36,342 bases of DNA from Bacteroidales bacterium (GTDB taxonomy: Bacteria; Bacteroidota; Bacteroidia; Bacteroidales; Muribaculaceae). A program made the translations under genes and the position numbers. Shown here one piece after another: positions 1-9,800 of this stretch. The stretch is from the NCBI GenBank assembly GCA_014800895.1, contig JAAVFG010000038.1, positions 1 to 36,342 of the forward strand, given 5' to 3'. Numbering within the stretch: the first letter of the stretch is position 1; each line of letters starts with the position of its first letter. Below the pieces are notes generated by a model. That model did no database searches and was not told where the DNA came from. It was given only the letters and a program-made list of their open reading frames with translations.

Positions 1-6
1 AGCGGC

Positions 7-28
7 GGGGGCGGCCTAAACCGCCCCC
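7..28. repeat. GC-rich perfect hairpin at left edge
   Basis: An 8-bp perfect inverted repeat (GGGGGCGG at 7-14, CCGCCCCC at 21-28) flanks a 6-base loop. No T-run follows on either strand, so it is not a classic intrinsic terminator. It may be the 3' end of a structured transcript or gene lying outside the window. The next ~200 bases (29-230) are AT-rich and I see no gene in them. A TAATTTTG at 181-188 resembles a -7 element but has no well-spaced -33 partner. Confidence 0.5.
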
Positions 29-232
29 AAGAGCGGACTGCGTCCAGACCATTCTCAAATAATCTAAGGAGGATGAAATTTTTTTCTCATTTTATTTGGA
101 TTTTAATATAGTTCGTTCTACTGTCAAAAAATATGTGTATTTCCCTGATTTGGGTTGACTGTCTTAGCCTGAAAAAAAGTTAATTTTGCAGTTGTCAGTT
201 GACTCTACATTTTGCAAATGAAGTTAATTTTT

Positions 233-263
233 TTTGTGTATATGAAAAAAATTACTAACTTTG
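233..263 (+). promoter_or_regulatory. Bacteroidetes-type promoter for the leader RNA
   Basis: TTTG at 233-236 and TAACTTTG at 256-263 are separated by 19 bp, matching the Bacteroidetes primary sigma consensus TTTG/TAnnTTTG. Transcription would start near 269-272. That is almost 600 bases before the first plausible start codon of the giant LRR gene, so a very long leader or a separate RNA is implied. Confidence 0.75.
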
Positions 264-269
264 CGACCC

Positions 270-628
270 GGACCGCTACGTAACCACGCCAGTTGGGAGG
301 CAACTTCTTTGAATAATTAAGGCGATCGGGATGCGGGTGGGCTGTGAATAACATATTAACAGGAAAGCGTTTATCGCGCTGATTCTTGACGAGCTGAGAA
401 GTCTCGCAAACTTTCATTTAGATGTCAAGGATTATGCAACGATAGATGCCCGTGGTGATGTATTATCACACATCCGGAGTGTCGTCTCGCGAGAGACGCT
501 ACCCCGGGTCTTGTGGTTGCATATACTGGCGTGGGCTTCTGCGTTGCCATCCGACATCTAAAAGGCAATGCGAGACGCCTCAGTTCGTAGGATGGCAACT
601 GATACAGATTCCTACGCTTTCTTTTTTT
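270..628 (+). ncRNA. Candidate ~355-nt structured RNA or long leader
   Basis: No credible protein is encoded here, but complementary segments are dense and nest consistently. 382-390 pairs with 424-432 (9 bp, one G-U). This abuts a perfect 8-bp pairing of 433-440 with 516-523. The latter encloses a small hairpin (455-459/465-469) and a long hairpin (472-509) with two 1x1 mismatches and a GCGA tetraloop. Downstream, 525-532 pairs with 575-584 (2-nt bulge), enclosing 541-548/564-571. The region ends with CGTAGG/CCTACG (586-591/611-616) followed by a T-rich run to 628. It may be a stand-alone RNA or an attenuated leader of the LRR gene. I could not match it to tmRNA, RNase P RNA, SRP RNA or a riboswitch I can recite. 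Confidence 0.6.
586..628 (+). terminator. Intrinsic terminator of the structured RNA
   Basis: A 6-bp stem CGTAGG (586-591) / CCTACG (611-616) with a 19-nt loop is followed by CTTTCTTTTTTT. The stem is short for a terminator, so termination may be partial. Bases 590-591 are also part of an alternative 10-bp pairing (543-552 with 590-599), which would block this stem. Confidence 0.5.
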
Positions 629-859
629 ACTAACCTAATCTTTTTGCCCACTGAGGAGGGGATCCCGAGGTATCACTATAAAGGATATTTACAATAATTA
701 TTAATCCCACTCGGATTCAGGAATCCGAGCTGGATGATGAGACTCCCGAGAGGAGATTTCTGTTCCGATTAAACAGCGGTATCATAACAATCTCGAAGAA
801 ACCGGCTGTAATTGGAAATTACTACAAAAAAATTTAACCTAATTCAAATCATTTACTTT
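629..859. other. Second part of the leader, with small hairpins
   Basis: This stretch lies between the terminator-like stem and the LRR start codon. It contains a 9-bp perfect inverted repeat (710-718/721-729) and a 5-bp hairpin (CTGTT 760-764 / AACAG 772-776). I see no well-spaced TTTG/TAnnTTTG pair, so the LRR gene may depend on read-through from the promoter at 233-263. The last ~50 bases before the start codon are A/T-rich, as is common before Bacteroidetes start codons. Confidence 0.4.
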
Positions 860-3800
860 ATGAAACACAGATTGCGATTGCTTGCGATCGGTTGTATGGG
901 TTTCATATCCCTTACACAATCACAGGTATGGGCAGCAGATGGTGATCAATTTAGCTATACTTACGAAGGAAACACCATCAAATATGTTGTCATCAGTGAA
1001 GTGGACAAGACATGTAAGACCTTGGCAGGCACCAAGAGCGGTTCTTCCTATAAGTCTAATCAGACGCTCTCTAATACTGCTAAAGTAATCTTGCCGGAGA
1101 AAGTAAAAAATGAAGCAACTGATACAGAATATACACTGACTACGATTGGTGAGTATTGTTTTTATAAGACTACTGCAAAAAATATTACTCTCCCTGAAAG
1201 TATTACCACTTTAGAACCATATGCTTTCGCATATTGTCAATCTCTTACTGCAATTAACCTTCCTGAGAGTATAACTGTCATTCCAAATAATCTACTTTAT
1301 GAATGCCGGGCTCTTCCGTCTATCAAATTGCCAAGTAAGACGAAATCTATTGGGAATATTGCTTTTTCATATTGTAGAGCTCTTACTTCAATAGAGATTC
1401 CGGAGACTGTTACTTCTATTGGTCAATCAGCTTTCAATGAATGTAGGGCATTAACGTCGATATATATTCCTGATAATGTAAAGTCCATTGGTGGCTATAC
1501 ATTTAGGTCTTGTGAGAATCTGGTGTCAGTAAGACTTCCGGAGGGTCTGACCAGCATTCCCGATTATATGTTTGATTCCTGTTCCAAACTACGAAATGTT
1601 GTTATTCCGGAGAATGTTACCTCAATTGGTGGTAGCGCATTTTGTTATTGCCGTGAAATACCGGCAATCAATTTACCGGAGAAAGTTGCATCCTGCGGAT
1701 CAATGGCATTTAGCGGTACTAATCTTAAATGCTTTTTACGTCCGGACGGAATAACAGAATATCCAACCGGCTGCCGCACTGACTATCCGATTGTAAATTA
1801 TCCAAAGCAGTATTCTCATGTGTCGATGCAGGATAATACGATTTTGGGTGAGATAAAGAATTCAGATGGCTCGATAAGTAAAGCTTTGATTTCAGTATAT
1901 CCATTGACTTCCACTTATTGCGTAGTCCCGGCAGATGTTTCAGTAATTGATGAAAATGCTTTCAACGGTGCTACTGATTTAAAGGTTCTTATTGTTCCTG
2001 AGGGGCAGAAGGATAAAATAACCGTTCCTGCCGATGTAAGAGTAGTGGAATATCCATCTAATATTGAAAATATAAAAGCAAGTGACGGTTTGATTACCGC
2101 TACTCTTACTACAGAAGATAATAAGGAATCAAATGTCCTTTTAGCGTATGCGGGAAATGAAACAGGGTTCTATACTCTGCCCGAAGGAATTGATATTATT
2201 CTTCCAGCGGCGTTCGATGACACTGCTATAACAGGTGTAAAGGTTCCTGTAGATTTTGATGTTACGTCCATAAATATCAATCTTCCTCTAATTTCAGAGG
2301 ATGGAGAAACCTTACTGAAACTGCCTGCAAATGTCAAGGGTAGTTATGAGATCCCCATGGGTATAACTACTATTGAGGAACGGGTTTTCGACGGAAACAA
2401 GAATATAACATCAATCATCATTCCTGAAACTGTCAAGACAATCGGGGCAGAAGCATTCAAAGGTTCTGAGATCACATTGGTTATCTTGACCGGAAATGTC
2501 GATAGCATCGATCCCAAGGCATTTGATGGTTGCGACTCGCTCACAGCCATAGTAGCCCCCGCAGGAGCGAATGTAAAACTTCCTCAGGGTTCAGAAATCT
2601 CTGTGGTAACCTATCCTAAAGAGATGGAGAATGTCTCTGTAGATAAGGATGGTTATGTGATCGCAACATCCACGGGGGAGAGTGGGGCGAGCGAGAAGAT
2701 GCTCGTATATGTTCCCGATGAGGTAGTCAAGGAAAATGGTGGTTTCATAACCATCCCCGAAGGCGTGACCGCCATCAATCCCGACCTCTTCAAAAATGAG
2801 GAGATCAAGGGAGTTGTAGCGTCTGCCAATATTCCGGAGTCTTTAGTCAAGACTCTCACTGTTCCTACCGTGAAAGTCGAGGGTCAGGGCGATAATAAGC
2901 AGGTAACCATTGTTACTCTACCTGACGCAGACGAGAATGGCGAAGTGACTATTCCTGATGGTATCACCTCTGTTCCTTCTGAAGTCTTTGCCGGACGCGA
3001 GGACATCAAGGTTGCGGTAGTGTCAGGGATCACAGCACAGAATAAGGCACTCGTGAAAGAGCTGCCGGTGGTTGCTGTCACTAAGACTAAGAATGAGGAG
3101 AGCGGTAAATCAGAGATCACACTGGTCTCTGTTCCCAAAGACGCCACAGAGGTGACACTACCCGAAGGTGTAACCGTCATCGGCAGCGGAGCCTTCGAGA
3201 ACACACAGGTGGTATCGGTTAAGATTCCCGCGAGCGTAACTGAGATTGCTGCCGGCGCGTTCACCGGATGTCCCAATATCACAGAGATAGAGTTCAAGGG
3301 TTCTGTTCCTCCCGCAATCGCAGAGGGTAGCTTCGACAAAGCCGTAGTAGAGAATGAGAATGTCAAGGTGACAACTCCCGATACAGAGGTATTGGTAGGC
3401 AACGGCGAGAGCCTTACTGTAACAGTAGTGCCCGACCTCAGCGGTAAGGAAGGGAATAAGGTGACAGTCGTTGCCGGTACACCCGACAAGGATGGCAGCC
3501 TTACTATCCCCGCGGTGGTAACGGTAGGCGGCGCTAACATCCCTGTCACTGAAGTAGCGGATAACGCCTTCAAGGGACAGAGCAACATCAAGAAGGTGAT
3601 CGTTGGCGAGAACATCAAGAAGATCGGCAATGGTGCATTCCAGGGATGTGACAAGATTGGAGAGATCACATTCGAGGGCTCAGAGCCTCCGACTATCAAA
3701 CCCGATACATTCGATGAGAGTGTAAGCGACAATGCGACAGTCAAGGTCCCCGAGGCAAGCAAGGAGGCTTACGACAAGAAGTTTGAGAATAACTTCGAGA

Positions 3801-6800
3801 ATATCGTAGGCTCAGATAAAGAGGTGGTATCAGTCGGCGGTATCCGTTACGAGGTAGAGACTTCGGCTAACGGCACCCGTACAGTCAAGGTGATCGGCGG
3901 CAAGCCCGACGCAAACGGCGTGTTGACAATCATGCCGGAGGTGACTGTAAACGGCGAGACACTCCCCGTGACAGCAATCGCTCCCGACGCATTCAGCAAG
4001 GAGAACGGCAATGTCACTAAGGTAGTGATTCCCGAGACAGTTACAGAGATACCCACAGGAGCGTTCACAGGATGTTCCTCAATCTCAGAAGTAGAATTCA
4101 AAGGCACAGTTCCTCCCGCAATCGCAGAGGGCGCCTTCAATAAGACCGTAACTGAGAATGAGAATGTGAAGGTGACCGTGCCTGAGATAAATGTATCATC
4201 CGACGGCTCTAATGTCATCGTGAAAGTTACTCCCGACCTCGGCGGTAAGGAGCAGCCCACAGTGACAGTGGAAGGCGGTACGCCCGACAGCAACGGTAAG
4301 ATCGTGATCCCCTCGGAGGTGACTGTAGGCAATCAGAAACTTCCCGTCACCGAGATCGCACCCAAGGCGTTCGAGAACAACAAGGAGGTGACAAGCGTCA
4401 CTATCCCCGGCACAGTTACAGAGGTAGGCGAAGGCGCGTTCAGCGGCACCAGCAACCTTACCAATGTGACTATCTCCAGCGGCGAGGGCACGATCAACTT
4501 CGGCAATGATGTATTCGAGGGCAGTAACCTCAAGGAGGTTTATCAGGGTAGAAATACCGATGGTAATCCCTTCGCAGGTCAGACCACAATCACCGGCGTG
4601 ACTGTCGGCGGCAATGTTACGGAGATCGGCGCAGGCGAGTTCGCAGGAAGTACAGGTATCAAGAATATCGAATTCGAAGGTACTACTCCTCCTGCGGTGG
4701 ATAGCTCAGCGTTCGATAATACTGTAAAGAACAACGCACAGGTAAGAGTACCTGCAGAAGCCGAAGAGGAATATAAGAAAGAAGTCGGCACCGACTTCAA
4801 GAAACCGATCGAGGTAGAGGAGACTATCGAAGGTCCGCAGACCGTGGATGGTATCAAATACGAGATCGTAGTGAAAGAGGATGGCTCCAAGAGCGTGAAG
4901 GTAGTAGGCGGAGAGCCCGACACTACCGGCACACTGACAATCCCCGCGGAGGTTAAGATCGGAAACAAGACCTATCCCGTGACCGAGATCGCGCCCAAGT
5001 CATTCGAGGGCAACGAGGAGGTTAAGAAGGTAGTGATTCCCGAGACCGTCACTGAGATTGGCGAAGGCGCATTCAGCGGCAACAGCAATATCACGGAAGT
5101 TGAGTTCAAGGGCGAGACTCTTCCCGAGATCGCACAGGGCAGCTTCGACAAGAGCGTAGCCGAGAAAGCGAAAGTGACCGCTCCCGAGGTCAAGATAGAG
5201 GTAGGCAACGGCGAGACCATCACCGTAGCTGTAGTGCCCGATCTTGCAGGCAAGGAGGAGCCCAAGGTGACCGTGACAGGCGGAACTCCCGACAAAGAGG
5301 GCAACCTTACAATTCCCGCAGAGGTTACAATCAAGGGCGAGAAAGTAGCAGTGAAAGAAATCGCTCCCGAGGCATTCAAGGGTAACGGCGAGATCAAGAA
5401 GGTTACAATCCCCGAGACTGTGACAGAGGTAGGCGAAGGCGCATTCAGCGAAAACAAGAACCTCAAGGAGGTAGTGATCGAGAATGGCAAGGATCCTATC
5501 GATTTCGGCGAGAATGTATTCGAAGGCTCAAACGTAGAGGAGGTTTACCAGGGTAGAAATACCGAGGGCGAACCCTTCTCCGGCAATACAGACCTCAAGA
5601 ATGTGATCATAGGCGGCAATGTCACCGAGATCGGTGAAGGCGAGTTCAAAGGCAGCTCCAACATAACCGACATCACCTTCGAGGGAACAACACCTCCGTC
5701 AGTGTCAAAGGACTCATTCGATAAGAATGTGACCGACAACGCTAATGTGAAAGTGCCCGAGGAGAATAAGGAGGATTATGAGAAGGAGGTAGGCGACAAC
5801 TTCAAGAAAGAGCTTGAGGGAGTCGACGTGAACACCGTAACCATCAACGGCATCACTTATGAAGTAGTGACCAACCGCAAGGGCGAGAAGAGCGTGACTG
5901 TCGTAGGCGGCAAACCCGACGAGAAGGGCACACTCACTATCCCCGGCGAGGTAGAGATCCACGGCGTGAAACTTCCCGTGACCGAGATCGCACCCGAGGC
6001 ATTCAAGGGCGAGACCGGAATCAAGGAGGTAGTGTTCGAAGGCTCCGTTCCTCCCGCAATCGCGAAGAACAGCTTCGAGCCCGAAGTAGCCGCGACAGCC
6101 AAGGTGACCGTAACCGAGACTTCAATCGAGGTTGCGACAGGCGAGAACACCACTGAGACAATCAAAGTGACAGTGACTCCCGACCTTGCAGGCAAGGCTA
6201 AGCCCGTAGTGACCGTGACCGGCGGTAAGGCTGATGAAGAGGGCAACCTCAACATCCCCCCGCAGGTGACTATCGACGGTCAGAACCTTAACGTCAACAA
6301 GATTGCTCCCGAGGCATTCAAGGGCGACAATGAGGTGAAGAAAGTGATAATCCCTGCAACAGTCACAGAGGTAGGTGAAGGCGCGTTCAGCGGTAACAGC
6401 AACCTCACGGAGGTGGTGATCGCTGAAGGCAAGGCTCCTATCAGCTTCGGCGAGAATGTATTCACCGGCACCAATATAGAGGAGGTTTACCAGGGTAGAG
6501 ATACCGAGGGCGAACCCTTCTCCGGCAACAAGACCATCACAGATTTGACTATCGGTGGAAACGTTACCGAGATCGGCGAAGGTGAATTCAAGGGTAGCGA
6601 CAAGATCACCGAGATCACTTTCGAAGGTGAAGAGCCTCCGACAGTAGAGAAGGGTGCGTTCGATGAGAGCGTTACCAATAAGGCTACCGTTAAAGTACCT
6701 GAAGAGAACAAGGAAGATTACGACAAGAATCTTGGAACAGATTTCAAGGATATCGAAGGCGTGAACACTTCTTCAGTGACAGTAAACGGTATCACATATG

Positions 6801-9800
6801 AAATAGTAACTAACGAGAAGGGCGAGAAGAGCGTGAAGGTGACAGGCAGCGAACCAGAAGCTACCGCAACCGGCACACTCACTATCCCCGCAGAGGTAGA
6901 GATCCACGGCGTCAAACTCCCCGTGACCGAAATCGCACCCGAGGCATTCAAGGGCGTGACCGAGATCAAGGAGGTAGTATTCGAAGGAGCGGTACCCCCC
7001 GCAATCGCGGAGAACAGCTTCGAGAAGAGCGTAGTGGAGAACGCAACCGTTAAAGTACCCGCGACCGAGGTCAAGGTATCAAACGGCGACAATCTTACAG
7101 AGACCATCATCGTGACTGTTACTCCCGACCTTAGCGGCAAGAGCGAGCCTACCGTAACAGTGGAGGGCGGCTCTCCCGATAAGCAGGGCAACCTGAACAT
7201 CCCCGCAGAGGTGACAATCAACGGCGAGAAACTCACCGTGACTAAAGTCGCTGAGGAGGCGTTCAAGGGTAACAGCAACATCACCAAGGTCACTATCCCC
7301 GGCACTGTAACCGAGGTGGGCGAAGGTGCATTCAGCGGCAACAAGAACCTCACGGAGGTATTGATCGCTGACGGCAAGGAGCCCATCAGCTTCGGCGAAG
7401 ATGTATTTGCCGGCACCAAGGTGGAGACGGTTTACCAGGGTAGAAATACCGAGGGCGAACCCTTCGCAGGAAATGCGAACATCAAGGAGGTGACCATCGG
7501 CGGCACAGTGACCGAGATCGGCGCAGGTGAATTCAAGGGATGTTCCGAAATCGAGAAGATCAACTTCGAGACCACCACACCGCCGACAGTAGCAGGCGAC
7601 TCATTCGATGATGAAGTAAGCAAGAACGCTACCGTGACAGTTCCTGAAGAGAGCGTGAAGGAATATGACAAGGAATTCAAGAACGAGTTCAGTCATATCG
7701 AGAGCACAAACACTTCAATCGTGACTGTCGACGGTATCAAGTATGAAATCGTTACCGACAAGGATGGCGAGAAGAGTGTGACTGTCGTAGGCGGCACGCC
7801 CGACGAGAAGGGCACACTGACAATCCCCGGCGAGTTAGAGATCCACGGCACAAAAGTTCCTGTCACCGAGATCGCACCTGAAGCATTCAAGGGCGTGACC
7901 GATATCAAGGAGGTGAAATTCGAGGGTTCTGTTCCTCCTGTAATCGCGGAGAACAGCTTCGAGAAGAGTGTAGTGGAGAATGCCAAGGTGACTGTTCCCG
8001 AGACAGAGGTCAAGACAGAGAAGGGGGAGACCCTCACAGTGACTGTAACTCCCGACCTCAGCGGTAAGGAAGAGTCCAAGGTAAGCGTAACCGGCACAAC
8101 AGTAGATCCTGACGGAAACATCACGATCCCGACAGAGGTGACAGTCGGAGGCAAGACACTTCCTGTCACTGAGGTGACTCCCGATGCAATCGAGGGCAAC
8201 CGCGAAACCAAGAATGTGATCGTACCGGAAGGCGTGACTGTCACCGTCCCCGACTCCATGAAGGAGAAAGTGAAGGTGGTAGAGGTGCCCGACGATGTGG
8301 AGCTCATCTTCGAGACCAAGAAAGATGAGAACGGCAAGGATATCATCAACCCCGCAACCGGCGAGCCCGAGAAGACAGGTGTCATCCTCGGCGTGAAGAA
8401 GGATGCGGAGGATAAGGAGACTCCTACCGTTTTGGTTTCCGTTCCCAAAGATCTGACAGAGTATGAGATCCCCGAGACTGTGACCGAGATCAACAAGGAA
8501 GCATTCAAGGGATGTGATGAACTTGAGAATATCGAGATCCCCGAGGGTGTCACCAAGATCGGTGAAGGGGCGTTCGAAGGTTCCGGCATCAAGGAGGTGA
8601 CCGTACCCAATACTGTCAAGGAGATCGGAGAGGGCGCGTTCAAGGGGTGTGACAACCTCGAGACATTGGTGATCGGCGGCGGTGTCGACCCCGAGAAGGT
8701 CGGCAAGGATATCCTCCCGACCGGCGAGAACAGCAACCTCTCCAAGGTGGTTGTCCCCGATTCCATCAAGGATAAGGTGATCACTGATGAGGGTGAGGAT
8801 CCCGAGAATCCTACCGAGCCTGTCAAGAAGATCACAGTGGTGGAATATCCCAAGGGCACAGAGATCCATGTGGATCCCGAGACCGGTCTCATCACCGGTA
8901 AGACCCCGGATGCCAAGGAGAACGGAAAAGATAAGGATGACCTCCTTATCTCAGTTCCGAACCCTGATGAGAAGGGCGACTTCACCCTCCCCGACGGAAT
9001 CGACAAGATCAACGGCAATGCATTCGAGGGATGTGACAACATCACCAAGGTGGATGGCCTTGATAAGGTAGATGAAATCGGCTCAGGTGCGTTCGAAGGC
9101 TGTTCAAGCTTGACAGAAGTTAAACTTCCCGACGGCATCAAGGAGATCGGCGCAGGAACATTCGAGGGTTGCGACAACCTCGAGAAGGTTGAGATCCCGG
9201 AGAGCGTGACCAAGATCGGCGAGAATGCCTTCACCGGCACATCCGTCAAGGTGGTGACACTTCCCGAGACAGTTACCGAGATCGGAGCAGGCGCGTTCGA
9301 AGGCTGTAAGGAGCTCGAGAATGTCAATATCCCCGCAAATGTAGAGTCGATCGGCGAGAACGCATTCAAGGGATGTGAGAAGATCACTGAGGTGGAGATA
9401 CCCGAGAAAGTTACCGAGATCAGCTCAGGCGCGTTCGAGGGCTGTACAGGGCTTACAAAGGTGAATATCCCCGAGGGCGTGACTACAATCGGCGAGAACG
9501 CATTCGCTGGAACTGCAATCAAGGAGGTAGTGCTTCCCGAGGGTGTTGCAGAGATCGGCGCAGGAGCGTTCGAGAACTGTGAGAACCTCACCAAGGTGAT
9601 CCTCCCCGCTACTTCCGAGATAGAGACTATCCCCGAGAATACATTCAAGGGATGTACAAATCTTGTAGAGGTGACTATCCCCGGATCTGTGACTGAGATC
9701 GGCGCAGGCGCATTCGAGGGCTGTGAGAACCTCAGCAGCATCGGTATACCTCCGACAGTCGAGAAGGTGGATGCAGATGCGTTCAAGGGATGTACAAGTC

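Noticed and set aside
205..417. 70-aa minus-strand frame upstream of the leader RNA
   Set aside because: It overlaps the plus-strand promoter and 5' part of the structured RNA, and no promoter or domain supports it.
270..628. Assignment of the leader RNA to tmRNA, RNase P RNA or SRP RNA
   Set aside because: I found no tRNA-like acceptor end or tag reading frame, no RNase P conserved cores, and no SRP Alu/S-domain GGAAG-type loop.
446..697. 83-aa plus-strand frame in the leader
   Set aside because: It runs across the long GNRA-capped hairpin, the alternative helices and the terminator stem. Its composition is unlike a protein, and the RNA structure explains the sequence better.
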